A stretch of 64,000 bases of DNA from Dasypus novemcinctus (GCF_030445035.2 NC_080682.1:34950770-35014769); one strand, 5' to 3'. Shown: positions 32,628 to 45,129, counted from the first letter of the stretch. Program-made: numbers and translations. The notes: generated by a model not told the origin, from the letters alone.

Positions 32628-32709
32628 AATGCTTTTTACCCCTCAGGATTCTGAGGTAGGCCGAGAAGGACAAATTCTATTGCATTGTTACTGTGCCCAT
32701 TTACCCTTC

Positions 32710-34215
32710 TATAAGACATCTTTCAGAGATGAGAGCTTGGAAGAATAGGATCTGCAATTAAATTTTGAACATGACTACAAATACATTCATTACATCATTA
32801 AGTGAATCTCCACTGAATGTATGTATGTTATTATTACACATAATAAAATTTCATAAATATTTATTAAGCTTATCTTCCAAAAATCCCTGTATAGTTTCCT
32901 TTGACTATTCTATTTCCACTCAGATAACTTGCTTGGATCTACAAGTAAGATATTTCATCTCAAAATCTTAGTGGATCTTCCATATAGAAAAGTATTCAAA
33001 AGTCCCAAAGACATCCATGCATTTTATAATGCCTTATTTAAAATATGCCAGTTCTTGGCAGAGAAGTTGGCAATGATGAAGAGGGAAAATATTCCTGCTA
33101 TCAAGAAACTCACACACTATTATGGAGATAAACTAAAAAATAGCAAATTGGCATAGAGCCTGTCCTTTCAGTTGGTAGTATCTGTGGTGATTACCCTTGC
33201 AATATGTCCATGTACTACCAAAAATAAAGCCTGTTCTGGAAATCTTGCTCGGCACTATGATATTCCACTGTTAGAGGTTCAGTCCTTCATGTCTGAAAGA
33301 TCTTTGAATTTTCATAAATTCACTAATTTCCAAGAAGCTGGACTTTGAAATGTACAAATAACTACAAAATTATGTAGTATATATCAAGATTTTCAGTAAG
33401 TAATTCAGACTGAACTTAAATCTCATAACTATCACCAACTGGTACATTAATAACCAGTATTTTTTTCAAAAACACTTGCGGTGTTCTATGTGGTAAGGGG
33501 GAGGGTAATAGACAATGAAAATGAATTTTTGACAAAATAATTCAGCAAGAAGAAATGACAGATATTTCCTTTGTAGACAGAAAAAGATAAAAAAAGAATT
33601 AAACCAGATGTAGCAGAAGATTAGAAAGTACAGAAAGAGAAGATGGAGAATAAAAATCCAAATATTTTTTACTTTCCCAGAATATTTTATTTTGGTCTTA
33701 CAATTTTAAAGGTAGTGAACTTGTATTGCATTATTTATGAAGATTAGAGAGTTTCATTTTTCTCATAACTTCTTCTATGAAGCGACCTACCCAGGAAAGA
33801 CCTTAATAAGATGACTTTGTATTAGGCTGAAGATGTGCAAATAATCTATAGCACTATTGTTCAAATTGTGTGCCAAGATCTTCTTCTTCAGGAATATCTC
33901 TAAAATTTGTTTAAAATGAAGGTAAATCATTCTAAAATAATCTTTAGGGCTGTTTCCTGGGAATCAAAAATTTAACGGAATCTAACTGATTCTGACATTA
34001 AAAGTTGTCAAATAAAATTGCAGTGAATTAATCTAAATGGGGTATTTTTATAAAGATAAATAATTTCCTGTCTGGGTCTTTCCTCCATAGGCTTATATGC
34101 TACCATCAAAATAATTTTTCCATGTAGTATTCACTTGGTCCTGACAGGAGGAATTATCTTTCTTCTCTTAATGATGAAGGGATTAAGTCATTTTATATGG
34201 TTGTGATTATTTCCC
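32710..34215. other. Intergenic, no gene seen
   Basis: Mixed AT-rich DNA. The frame 32929-33156 shows no recognisable domain. It includes sequence at about 33040-33140 that looks like an old repeat of MIR/L2 type, but weakly. Confidence 0.4.
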
Positions 34216-34224
34216 AAAGTAAAC

Positions 34225-34890
34225 TTTTGCCTCAATTTACCTCATAGCACTTCTCACAACTGTGTTTCTGAGATTGTACATTAAGAAATTTAACATAGGA
34301 GATGTGATATACAAAACGCAGCCACAACTTTATCATGGAAGATGTAACTGTGTCCAGATACACAAACATGCAGTGGACACATAGCAAGATGATGACATAT
34401 GTAAGAGACACATGGACAGGGCTTTGAAACTCCCCTGTGAGATCTGAGATTTCAAAGTTTATAGGGGGACACCTAGGAGACCATCAGGAAAAGAAATTTT
34501 AACAAATAGCTAAAACTGATATTGGCAGCAACAGCAACCAAAGGTATGGCTTCCCCTGGAGGCTAGTTTCCACAAAGGGTCTGAATCACAAACTAAGTGA
34601 TCTTTGACATTGGAGCCGCATAAAGACAGACATATTGTGAAGGGTCTTTCATAATGGCATGGACCAAACTTCTAGCCCACGCCTGCCCTTAGAGGAGGAC
34701 ACACGCTTGTTGTTGCATTGTGGCTGTGCAGAGCAGGAGATGGCAGATGCTACATAGTGATATTATGCTATCAGTGTGAGAAAGATGATCTCAGCAACTC
34801 CAAAAGTATGCTTGGCAAAGGCGGGCATCATATTTTACCTGAAAGAGACAAATTTTCTTACACCAAGTGTTATTCCTGGCATTTTAGTGG
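34225..34890 (-). pseudogene. Olfactory receptor pseudogene 5, heavily decayed
   Basis: OR landmarks on the minus strand in several frames: HTFGVAEIIFLTLIA (TM3, from about 34830), a TTMQQQACVLL TM4 start (about 34720), CGSNVKDHLVCD in loop 2 (about 34610) and MLNFLMYNLRNTVVRSAMR at the C-terminus (34225-34290). No open frame longer than a few dozen codons remains, and TM1-TM2 and the DRY region are not seen. The YNLRNTEVKSAL-type C-terminus is a general class II OR ending. Family assignment is uncertain. Confidence 0.8.
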
Positions 34891-35221
34891 TCAGGGATGA
34901 AGAAGGGCAGCAGTAAATAATAAAAATATGTAAGATGGTAGAAAATGTAAAGCTCTGCTGAAGAGAATAAATGAGAACTTGGCCAAATCAAAGAAAAACA
35001 CCTAGTGGATAGGAATTCTTAATTCTCTAAAGATATAAACCCTACCTAAATTCACCTTCCTAAATAAAATCTAATCAAAAATATAAAATGAACTTGATAC
35101 TGTGACTACACCAGCTTATTTAAAATATATATTTAATCTGAAACATAAGAATAAGCTTAATTCAGAAAAGAATAGAAATGAGTGATTACTAGGCTTATCA
35201 GACAGAGGTATTATAGAGAGT

Positions 35222-35312
35222 TACAGATGTGGCTCAAGCAGTTGAGTGCAGACCTCCCACATATGAGGCCCTGGGTTCAATCCCTGGCCCTGGTACCACA
35301 AAAAAAGAGAGA
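35222..35312 (+). mobile_element. Short tRNA-like SINE fragment (DAS-type head)
   Basis: Has the head GATGTGGCTCAAGCAGTTGAG and a B box at GGGTTCAATCCC, with CTCCCACATATGAGG between them as in the DAS head, then stops at GGTACCACAAAAAAAGAG. It has no body, so it is a short relative of the five longer DAS copies. A true tRNA is excluded because the acceptor stem cannot form. Confidence 0.6.
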
Positions 35313-36080
35313 GTATTATAGAGCAAATGCAATTATATCGTGTATTAAGTGGAACATTTAAAAAAAAAGCTTCATGGCACAGATTAGAGACCTTGGATTT
35401 GAGATCAATGGATAAAAGTTAATCATGCAACTATAAAAAAAGCCATTCTGAAAAACAGCTAAAATTCAATTTTAATCAAATTCTGTAAACCAAGATAAAT
35501 TCCAGATAGATCAATTGTTGAAATGTAAAAGATATCAGGAGAAAAAATTTGAAAAAAAAAGAAATGCAAAAAATTAATGTGGGATAATTTTTGATAAAAG
35601 AGAAGTAAGGAAAATCTTCTTAAGGAAGTCCTATCAAGTACATATAATTTTGATAAATCTGATATGTAAAAATTTATTTAAAAAACTACAGGACTAAAGA
35701 ATTTATAAATAGCACACAAAGTGGAAAATTAACAACCCAGAAATATAGTAATTACATTTCACAACAGAAACAAAAATAATTTACTTAGTACATCATAAAA
35801 ATGGGTATGGGTGAATGAAGGAAATAGGTAAAAGGTATTAACAGGCAATTCATAGATAAAAAATACAAATAATTTTAAACATGTGTAAAGGTACTCTAAT
35901 TAAAGGATCTCTATGAAAGAATACAAAGTAAAAATAATTTTAATAATTCATCATATTGTCAAATGCCATAAATGTATATCACATGCTGGTTGTTGAGAAT
36001 GGGAACAAACAAGTACTTTATAGACTGGGGCAGGATTGTGATTAGTACAACCTCAAGAATGACTATTTGGCAGTCACTTT

Positions 36081-36094
36081 AAAATAAACATTTT
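36081..36094. repeat. Target-site duplication of the SINE (left)
   Basis: AAAATAAACATTTT, repeated exactly at 36483-36496 on the other side of the SINE. Confidence 0.9.
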
Positions 36095-36482
36095 TTAAAA
36101 ATTTTATTTATTTCTCTCACCTCCTCCCCCACTTTGCTCTGTTCTATTCTCTGCGTGTTCTTCTGTGACTGCTTCTATCCTTATCAGTGGCACAGGGAGT
36201 CTGTGTTTCTTTTTATTGTGTCATCTTGATGTATCGGGTCTCAGTATGTGCATTCTTGGGCAGGCTGCACTTTCACGCTAGGCGGCTCTCATTACAGGGT
36301 GCACTCTTTGCGCGTGGGGCTCCCCTACGCGGGGGACACCCCTGCGTGGCACAGCACTCCTTGTGCACATCAACACTGCACATGGGCCAGCTCCACACGT
36401 GTGAAGGAGGCCCAGAGTTTGAACCGCAGACCTCCCATGTGGTAGGCGGATGCCCTATCTGTTGGGCCAAGTCTGCTTCCCC
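36095..36482 (-). mobile_element. DAS-type SINE, complete
   Basis: Minus-oriented copy: T-rich and TTTATTTATTTCT start, the GTGCACTCTTTGCGCGTGGGG body, then GAACCGCAGACCTCCC (B-box region) and GGCCAAGTCTGCTTCC (head). Flanked by a 14-bp exact duplication (36081-36094, 36483-36496) that proves retroposition into the old LINE-1. Confidence 0.92.
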
Positions 36483-37239
36483 AAAATAAACATTTTAAAT
36501 AAATGTAGTATTTGATGGAAGAATCCATTTTGTGGGACTCATATTAATATATTTTCAAAAAGAGATATATTTATTGCAGAATTGTTGCTCATAGAAAAAA
36601 TTGGAAACAATATGAGGAACTGGAAACCTTAAATTTAGTAAATCTCTTTGAGGTCTTTATGTGATAGGAGGCTAAGTGAGAGTAAATAGGTATACATGAA
36701 CATGGGCGAATAGGGATATAGCTTTAAGATGTTTATGAGTAGAAGTAAAATTTATACATTCAGACAAAATGCACAAACATATATAAATATTATATTGGTT
36801 AAGATGATTACTTGAAGAAATTTAAGAAATAGAGGAAAGTGATTGCCTCTGGGAGGAGCTCTATGAGACTCTGGTTAGGGATGCATAGGAGATTGACTTC
36901 TCACTTTATGCCAGTTCATATGTTTTCCATGTTTACTATTTATTATTTTTAAAGTTTCAACTTTTAAAAAGTAAAAGTGTCAGATACATAAAAATCTTAT
37001 GTAATGCAACTGAAAATAAATAGAGGCCAGTCTACATAGCATCAAATATTTTAAATAGCATAATAACAGGAATGGACATAAATGATAAGAATATAACTAA
37101 AAACAAAATTATAACTGAGAAGAGGTATTAAATATAATGCAGGAATTAGTTAAAATAATTGCAATTATAAAAATTAAAATCAATAATTCATTATATAATA
37201 TTTTTGACTCCCTGCAATATATTCATAATGCCTTTCCAG

Positions 37240-37645
37240 GTGGAGTGCAAACAAGAGCATAGAGTATGGATTAGAGTGGACTTACTGATATTCTATTCAT
37301 GAACTATTATGATTAGTAATCAAAGAAAATGTGGCATTGAGTGGGAGGAAGCAATGAGATGTAGGGGCATTTTGGGGACTTGGAGTTGTCCTGGATGATG
37401 CTGCAGAAACAGTTACTGGACATTTTATGTCCTCCTATGACCCACTGGGTGGACTGTGGGTGAGTATGGGCTATGATATGGACCACTGACCATGAGGTGC
37501 AGCGGTGCTCAGAGATGAATTCACCAAGGGCAATGAATGACTCGTGATGATGGAGGAGGTTGTTGTTATGGCGGGAGGAGTAGGGGGAGGGGGGTGGAGG
37601 TAAATGGGGACTCCGTATTTTTTGAATGTAACATTAAAAAAAATA
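37240..37645 (+). repeat. Long interspersed repeat, copy C (3' end)
   Basis: Matches 41690-41985 closely and in order: GAGGAAG.AATGAGATGT, GGGACTTGGAGTTG.CCTGGATG, ATGGGCTATGAT.TGGACCA, TGACCATGAGGTGCAG, TTTTTTGAATGTAACAT and an A-rich end. It includes only the last ~400 bp of the repeat. Confidence 0.7.
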
Positions 37646-37902
37646 AATAAAGACAAAATTAAAAAAAGAAAAAAGAAGCATAAAAATGAAAAAGAGAGAG
37701 CATATTAAGCTTACATTCTAATATGGAAAGTGCAATCAATAGCCCGGTCATAGCCCTAATCTTAATAATTGCTTTGAAGGAAATGAAAAGGTGCTTAGAC
37801 TTAAAGTAACTTCTGGGTCCCTAGAGGATGTCTACTAAAGCCAAACGATTCTCCTCATGCAAGACAATGCGTTCATTTATTGTCTGATATAACTTTTCTT
37901 CT

Positions 37903-38795
37903 CTAGAGCTTCTTCATAGCATTTGTCATGTCTGAATTTCTCAGAGTATATATTAAAGGGTTCAGCATGGTTATTATGACTGTATAAAACACACTCAATG
38001 ATTTGTCAATAGAGAAGTTTCTAGCAGGTCTTGCATACCTGAAAATAGATGGAACAAAGAAGAGGACAACCACAGCGATATGGGAACACAGGTAGAAAGG
38101 GCTTTCCTCCTCCCTTCTTGATTAAGGTTCTTTTAGGCATGCAAAATGACACCATAAGAGATCAGTAAGAGCAGAAACATAATACTGTAGATCAGGCCTC
38201 CATTAGCCACTAGTAAGAGTCCAACAACATGAGTATCAGTAAAGACAAGTTTCAATGAGAGGAACATGTCACAGAGAAAATGACTAATAACATTGGGACC
38301 ACAGAATGGAAGCCCATAAAGAGAAGTCAGTTGAATTACTGAGTGCAGAAAACCTCCAATCCATGACACTATATTAGCAACACAACACACACTCATTGTC
38401 TCATGATAGTCAAGTAATGCAAGGGCTTTCAGATGGCCACATAGTGGTCATATGCCATGGCCAACAGAAGAAAGACCTCTGATCCACCAAAGAAGTGCTT
38501 CAAAAAGATATGGCTCATACAAGCTTGGAAAGATATGTCCTTTTGTCCAAAGAAGAATCCTGAAATCAATTTTGGGGAAATTACTGAGGCATAAATGACA
38601 TCTGTAAATGTTAAGCCAGCAAGAAAGAAGTACATAGATGAACCCAGGGACTTAACAGTTACAGTCATAACAGTAAGTTGCCCACCATGGTTAAATGTAG
38701 AAGATTGAGAAGATAATAGAAAGTACTTTCTGGTCTTTCAGATTCTGTGCAAGACCCAGGAGGACAAAATAAGCCACATTGTTTCTTGGTCCCAT
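37903..38795 (-). pseudogene. Olfactory receptor pseudogene 6 (family 4-like)
   Basis: Nearly complete length, starting at ATG 38795. The N-terminus has FVLLGLAQNL and N-glycosylation-like NN. Then come GNLL (TM1) after a stop near 38690, [13 protein letters not shown] and SPKLISGF (TM2), [27 protein letters not shown] (TM3, DRY changed to DHY) and [10 protein letters not shown]-type TM4. [16 protein letters not shown] leads to loop 2 and the TM5 region [10 protein letters not shown] ends at 38133. A frameshift follows, then EGRRKALS and TM6-TM7 in other frames, ending [21 protein letters not shown] at TAG 37903. The remaining lesions are two or three frameshifts and a stop, so it is a recent pseudogene by OR standards. 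Confidence 0.92.
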
Positions 38796-38879
38796 ATTCT
38801 TCTGTAGGTATTGATTTCAGATTTTAGGAGTTTATCTATAAAACAGTGAAAGTTTTTAAAATGTAATATAAGTCTAATC

Positions 38880-39240
38880 TTTCTTTTCTATTCATTTAAT
38901 CAAAAAATGTGCAAGCATCTATTTCTGTCAAAACAAACATGGACATTGTAATTACAAATTGAAGACATAATTCTCTGCTTTCAGTGATTTGATACATAAT
39001 GGGATCAGACAAATACAGAACAATGTAATATACTATTATAAATATCTTCTTGTGATGATAGGGGTGCATATTGTAGGATCATCTAAATAAAACTTGAATT
39101 AAGGAAGGTTTCCTAGAGAAAACTGTTTTTGGTTTGTTTTAAAGAATTAATAATTGACTAGAACAAGAGAAGATGAGAAAGGAATTCTATGAAAAGGTGT
39201 ACTATGTATAAAGTAACTATCATGTAAACTTGAAGACCTA
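38880..39240 (+). repeat. Ancient interspersed repeat, L2/MIR-like
   Basis: GCAAGCATCTATTTCTGTCA, TTTCAGTGATTTGATACATA, GACAAATACAGAACAATGTA and GGAAGGTTTCCTAGAGAA follow an order known from old non-LTR repeats (spacer, ACAAATAATTACAATACAGTG-like, GGAAGGCTTCCTGGAGGA-like). Heavily diverged. Family not certain. Confidence 0.35.
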
Positions 39241-39294
39241 TTTAAGGTAATCTATGTGTTCAAGTGGTTACAACTAATAATGAATGGAATATTA

Positions 39295-40315
39295 TAGACC
39301 TGAGGAAATCGGGGGGTGGAGGAAGGATGTGAGCCGATGTCTGCAGGGGTGGAATCTATGATGAGCTGGCAGTAAGTATGAGCACAAAGAAGAGATAAAA
39401 TGGGGACAAGGGGTTGCCTTTGGGTGGGGCTTTGCGGGTTTGAAGGGGGCTGGGGATGGGCGAATGGGTAATATTGCCCAAAAAGTGGAGGGAGGGAGGG
39501 GCAACATACGAACATAGGAGAGTGTCAGCTGTTGGTTGAGAGTAAAATGCTGAGAAAATCATATCAAAATATAATTAGGAGGGTTACCTGTTTAGGATGC
39601 TCGGAGGGGATGGTCTGATGTGGAATGGGCTCCTGGGGAATGTCTGAATGCTCATTTTGCCAGAGTGGGTTGTACCATTAGGTAGAAACCCAAGAAGTGA
39701 GAGTGGGGGTGGACCCACATCCTGGGGAGGACTAATGCCATCAAATAGAAGGAACTGTATCTCTCAAGAGAAAGGGTGGCTCCCAGGGCATTGGGACAGT
39801 TGAGCAAGTTAGGCCCTGAACACTATTGCAAGTATCTCTGGACGTGGCTCCTTGGGAAATGGAGGTTGGCTGTCACTGTGGGCCCCAAGGGGAGGGGAAA
39901 ATGGATGTTAAATGTGTGGAACCAAGGTAAATGTGGGGTAAGAGAGGAGTTTCGTGAGAGTACACAAGGATGGATATAAAACATGTAATATTACACCATA
40001 AACATATAGGGGACGACAGACTAATAATGTAAACCATAATGTAAAACATAGGATAACTAAAAATTTAGAAAACTGTATATCCTAAAGTATGGACCACAAT
40101 GTAAGCACAGATGTCACCTTGTTTGAAAGCTATTGTCTCAGAGTCTGTACATCAGTTTAAGTAAACATGATATGAATAAGTTATAAGAATATCGCTGTGG
40201 AAGGGAAAAGGTTTTATGGTAGATGTGTAGGAGTACTGTATATTGTATATATGAATTACTGTGGTCTAGGGCTCTTGTGAAGAGAAGTTCAATAATTAGG
40301 AAAAAAGAAAAGAAA
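39295..40315 (+). mobile_element. LINE-1 3' UTR, lineage-specific type
   Basis: The first 225 bp match the 3' UTR of the LINE-1 at 11040-11255 almost base for base (GGTGGAGGAAGGATGTGAGC, GGGGTTGCCTTTGGGTGGGG, ATGGGTAATATTGCCCAAAA), with about 5-8 percent differences. It continues through a G-rich stretch to an A-rich tail (GAAAAAAGAAAAGAAAAAGA at about 40297). No ORF2 is attached, so it is a 5'-truncated insertion. Confidence 0.8.
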
Positions 40316-40321
40316 AAGATA

Positions 40322-42000
40322 GGAGGTAGAATTTTTCCAAATCAACACGTATTCTAGATCTAACCTTTAAACCCATCGCTATATTCCATTTTACTAGTAA
40401 GGGATCCTGACATTATATTGGGCTTCACTTTTCAGGAAGTTTTGGATCACAGAGTGGTTCAACAATGGCAGCGGGGGAATACTGGTATAGGATACTATTG
40501 ACAGGTGATATATGGCTGACAGGGAGCTATACAGGGCATATGTCCAGGGTGTATGGTAATGCTTGGATATACTCATAGTGGCAACAATTAAAAACTACAG
40601 CTGGGGGGGTACTGGGTTCCTGGCCAGGGGTGCTCTGTTGTGGTCCCTAGGGGAGCAGCAGCAGACCCCCAGGTGCAATGGTAAGGACCAGTAAGGAATG
40701 AGGGTCCAACAGTGAGACCATGATACTAATGACTATGCTTGTGAGCCTATATGCCTGAAATAAGAACAAGGCTTAGAGCAGCACTGTGTCTAGGAATTTC
40801 CTCCTGACAGCCTTCGTATTACTCAAATGTGGCCAGTCTCAAAGCCAAACTCAGAATGTAAATGCAATGCCTTCCCCCCAGCATGGGACATGACACCCAG
40901 GGATGAGCCCCCCTGGCACCGAGGGATCACTACCAAGTACCAACTGATGATGCAACTAGAAAATTACCTTGGATTAAAGGTTCAATGCGGATCAGCAGAA
41001 TATCCCTGTCTACTTATAATAACATGACTTTAAAATGCTGTTTGACCTAATGTAAGGGGGAAATGGAAAGGAGAAATGAGTTTATATGGCTACGAGTCTC
41101 TAAAAAAGAGTCTGGAGGTTGTCAGAAGGATTGCCCTTATGCACAACTGAGCAGAGTCTAAGAGACAGATAAAGTAGATACAACCCAAGGTATTGGTTCC
41201 TTTGAGGGCTAAAGAGACCCATGGGTTCTATGGTCATGGCAGATGGGGTTCACTGCCATGTCAGATCGCCCTTCTTTGGAGCCGGTGTTTCTGCGTGATG
41301 GAACTGGACTCAGATGGGATCTCTTTTCACGAGACTTTCATGCTACTTTACTGGAATTGTAGTTGGTGTTGGGGTTTAAGATATATTTAGGGGATTTGAA
41401 TCTCTGGACTGACAATAGGATAGCCAGGCCCTGAGCCTCAACAGACTTCAGCTCCTACACTCTGATTTATTGGTCTTACCCCACTCAGCTAAGATGGAGT
41501 TGAAGAAGGACAATCAACACACCATGGAGCTTAGAGTGCCTACAACTGAAAGCAGGAGGATTGCATCCAGTATCCATGTGGAATCTGAGCCTCCTCTTGA
41601 CATAGAGGTGCAACGGACACAACCAATCCAAGGTCCACAGAGAAAAGGTGGCATTGGTGTAGGAAAAGTGGCCATGGTGGCTGATGGGTGCGGGAAATGG
41701 GAGGAAGAAATGAGATGTGGAGGCGTTTTTGGGACTTGGAGTTGCCCTGGATGGTGCTTCAGGGACAATCACCGGTCATTGTAAATCCTCCCAGGGCCCA
41801 TTGGATGGAACGTGGGAGAGTATGGGCTATGATGTGGACCATTGACCATGAGGTGCAGAGATGCCCAGAGATGTACTTACCAAATGCAATGGATGTGTCA
41901 TGATGAAGGGAGTGAGTGTTGCTGTGGGGGGAATGGGGGATGGGGATGGTGGGGTTGAATGGGACTTCATATTTTTTTAAAAATGAATAAAAAAAAATGG
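40322..42000 (+). repeat. Long interspersed repeat, copy B (complete 3' end)
   Basis: About 1.68 kb with an A-rich end (GAATAAAAAAAAATGG). Its first part aligns with 13340-14360 and its last part with 37240-37645. Open frames here (41470-41784) are not conserved in the other copies and look accidental. It directly abuts the A-rich tail of the LINE-1 3' UTR, so one could be inserted at the end of the other. Confidence 0.65.
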
Positions 42001-42234
42001 TACTTGAGGAGATCCAGGAAAATGTGTTGCTTAATGAAATATGGTAAAATTGCTGGTCTTTGTTGATAGGCCTTTTGAAGTTGGTGACATGAATTAATAA
42101 TGGACTAAATTTTCCCTAGTATCTAACTTTTTCTAGCTTTAAGGGAAAACGTTTGCATAAGGCTTAGAATTACATTGGGGAATTTATTAGTTTATGAAAT
42201 TATACTTTTGAGGCTGAGAAAATATCCAGATCAA

Positions 42235-43205
42235 GGCATCATCAGGTGATGCTTCCTCACCAAAGACTGGCTGCTGGAGATCCTTTACTTCTCTGTCACA
42301 AAGCAAAGTACATGACAGCATCTGCTGGTCTCTCCCTTCTCTTCCAGGTTTCATGGCTTCCAGCTTTTTGCTTCCATGAATTTCTCTTTCTTTGTCTGAC
42401 TTTCATTCTCATATAAAGGAGAGGATCAAGTAAGAGGATTAAGACTCACCCTGAATGAGATAGGTCACAACTTAACTAAAGATTGTTTTCACAAAAAGAT
42501 CCTTCACACAATGGGTTCACATTCCCAGGAATGGATTAACTTTAAGAACATACTTTTTCTCTTTAAGGTTCTGGCCAGGGATTGAACACAGAACCATTAG
42601 ATTCAAGGTCTGAGAGTCATAAAAAGAATGATGCTTTATCTTCTCAGCTTGATGGACTGGCAGCCCTACTATTTCTATGGGCTTGTGCAGTGGCCATACT
42701 CTTCTGAAACACTGAGGTAGAGGCTCCAACATCTTTAGGCATTGGGGTGATTACCAGGCTTTCAGCTCCACCTTTATCAAGCATCAGGGTGGCAACGAAG
42801 CTATAGGCTCCACCCTCATCAAACATTGGGGTGTCCAGCCTCTCCACAATCTGTCATATACCTAAGAAACCTAGGGTGCTTAACACTCTATCTGAAGGAT
42901 GGGGTGGAAGGCTCACTCTCTCCATCTTCTGGGGCATTTTTATGCTTTCCACATGCATGAGTGGGTCCATTCTCTTGGCTTTCTTCAGTCCAGACTTCAG
43001 CTTCCATGTCTCTGCCTTTAAAGTCATTTTTCTTTCAGTCTGTCCTTTTCAGTCTAGACTGGCATTGGTTCCACTCATACAGATCTAGCAACAAAAACAA
43101 AAAGTGTCACTTACGTATGTAGCACACAGAGGTCCAAGCCATAAAACAATAGGACTTTCCTCAATTCCTTTCTGGATAACTGCATTTCCAATCCCGACTT
43201 GCATT
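42235..43205 (-). repeat. Fragment related to the interior of the MaLR-like element
   Basis: Shares ordered matches with 2240-2990: CTTTCCACATGC, TCCACCCTCATCAA, CTCTGCCTTTAAAGTCATTT against CTTTTCTCTTAAAACTGTTT, TTCATACAG/CTCATACAGATCT, CAAGCCATRAAACAATA and GACTTTCC. It has an extra part (42235-42700) not seen near 1.9-2.2 kb and no LTR. I infer a second, LTR-less copy of the same or a related family. Confidence 0.55.
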
Positions 43206-43209
43206 CAAA

Positions 43210-45100
43210 TGTCTAATTCTTTTTCTGTTCAGTTAACAATGATTTAATTATTTTATTTATTAAGTTTTCCCTCTGCTTTGTTCTGGAGGTAGTTATTGCC
43301 CTTTATAGAGAATAAGTTCTACACTGCCAGTGTGCACTCTTTATATTTTTAAATATGAAGTTCTCCACACTTAGCATAATGTTAACTTTTATTAATTGGA
43401 CTCTGAATAAATATTTATTGAATGATTGAAATGGTAGAAATATAAATTATAATTCAGTTTGTTCTAACTCTATTTCCCTTATTCTTTGAACAGTCTGTAC
43501 AGGTGATGTGTGAAAAATGAACCATGATAATTGCCCATCAATTTGGGGAGTTGGGCATAAAAGAGATAATGTATGTGAAAAGACATAGACCCATGCCTGA
43601 TACACAGAATGTGCTCAATAAATCCAGTTGATCTTTGTCATTGTAAAGCTTAGACTTCCTTAATAATTCTGACCCTCCAATATCAGTTCCTGAAATTCAT
43701 TATTATTTCTTCCTGACCATTTACAGACTCTCTTTCTAGACACTAGAAAGACACTAGGCACTTCTGAAGTTGTTTCTTTGTGAAATCAAAAATAATTTAA
43801 AAAGGACTAATTAGATGATACCAGCAATCTTGTCCACACACCTGGGAACAAGGCTGAAGCTTGTTCCAGCGCTGTTTCAATAAGTAGTCCTACGAGGGGA
43901 CAATTAGTTTCCTCAGAGAGGCAGAAAACATAAAACACTGATAATTCCTATGATATCACTCACACCTTACAAAAGACCTTTTTCAGGGAAGGAGAAAGAT
44001 TTTCTATGATATTATGCTAATGAGTTTTTTGCTCTGAATTTAGTAGAAAGCAGAGCCAAAAAGCGGCAGCACTTTCTGTGAGGCTTTTTTCCCCCTAATG
44101 TTAGTAGTCAAGCCTTTTTTTTTTTCTTTTTGCTTGCCAGTGCTGGAAGAAGTAAACAGTTGGTGAAAGCTGTTGGTTATACAAGAAAGGCTGGAGTGAA
44201 GAGGTTCTAGTAGTGTCTCTGCCATGAATCACCAGGTGACTGGAGATCAGCTGCACCTATTCTTTTGGAGTCTCAAATTCACCATCCTTAAAATGGAAAT
44301 AATTCAAACAATATTTTAAGCATTATAGAATTCTTTAGCAAAGAAAAGGGAAATGGATGATAGAGTGAATTCCCAGGTGCTTGTAAATGAACGACACTAG
44401 CCTGAACTAGTACTATTCTGAGAAACTTGAAGCTCAAATGAATTTCTATAATCAGTAGCAATATATAAATTAAACCCAATTTGTGATTTTCTTCAATATA
44501 AAAACAGTTAGAATCTCATCCAGAAGTTGAATCATGTGAAACAGTCAAATCGGGAATGAGATGCTTAAAGCTGGTTTAGAAGATCCTTCAAGAACCCATC
44601 CAGATCCACTATCCCATGATATTAGGTCATAAAAAAAGTGATCTCTCTGTGTTCCCAAGCCAGACAATGTAAGCTTTCTATAGTCTACTATTTGTATTTA
44701 AATAAAATTAAAATACAATTCAAATAAAAATGCAGTGTAATAGTTTCCCTAATTTTCTCATTAATTTTCACAAAATAGTTTTGTTTCTTGGGATAATTCA
44801 AGCAAGAGATTTCCTTTCTTTGTTAATCCTTTACAATTAATCTACTTTTAATTCCCACAAGTTTGAATTACATTGATGAATCAAATTAACATTTTTATTT
44901 TAGAACATAAAATTCATTATTTGGCTCATTGTACAACACATATACTGATTACATTTTCCACAACTTCATGTATTATCTAGGAGGATAAGTATTAGGGCAT
45001 TTTTCTTATTTATAATAAAATATACTCATATCATTACCTACTCAGTCTGAACTTATACATTTAGGTCCTTGGCTCCTTAAGCAACAAGAAGTTGCTGCCC
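43210..45100. other. Intergenic, no gene seen
   Basis: No coding frame of recognisable content. A MIR-like tail (about 43560-43635, ATGCCTGATACACAGAATGT and CTCAATAAAT) is visible. The remainder is unique-looking AT-rich DNA. Confidence 0.4.
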
Positions 45101-45129
45101 ATGATATTTAAGACGGTTATAATCAGAGA

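Larger units (their letters stand above)
27590..32700 (-). pseudogene. Olfactory receptor pseudogene 4, interrupted by a provirus
   Basis: The OR reads from 32700 to 32622, is interrupted by the provirus (28562-32621), and resumes at 28561 down to 27590. The 5' piece encodes an N-terminus with SNN...EFVLLGLPQNPE, with one base lost just after the ATG and a stop at the Q position following PEG. The 3' piece continues without loss (VMFLLIYILTMFGNLLIVVT, TM1). Next come a duplicated TM1-TM2 segment, ISPKMIF and an EIFHFMAMAY TM3 end where the DRY region is NC plus a stop. SSHIPVVVLYFVPC (TM6) and a TM7 end YTLRNSEMKNAMGKLW follow. A TA/TG simple repeat replaces the NPLI part of TM7. It has many lesions besides the insertion. 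Confidence 0.92.
35440..36980 (+). mobile_element. Old LINE-1 3' end, interrupted by a DAS SINE
   Basis: Diverged LINE-1 ORF2 C-terminal and 3' UTR landmarks: CAGGCAATTCATAGATAAA (35841), ATGCTGGTTGTTGAGAATGG (35985), GGAAACAATATGAGG (36603), and ATTGCCTCTGGGAGG (36842). The SINE at 36095-36482 separates the two halves. Confidence 0.6.

Noticed and set aside
41470-41903. 104- and 71-codon frames
   Set aside because: They lie within the ~1.7-kb interspersed repeat and are not open in its other copies.
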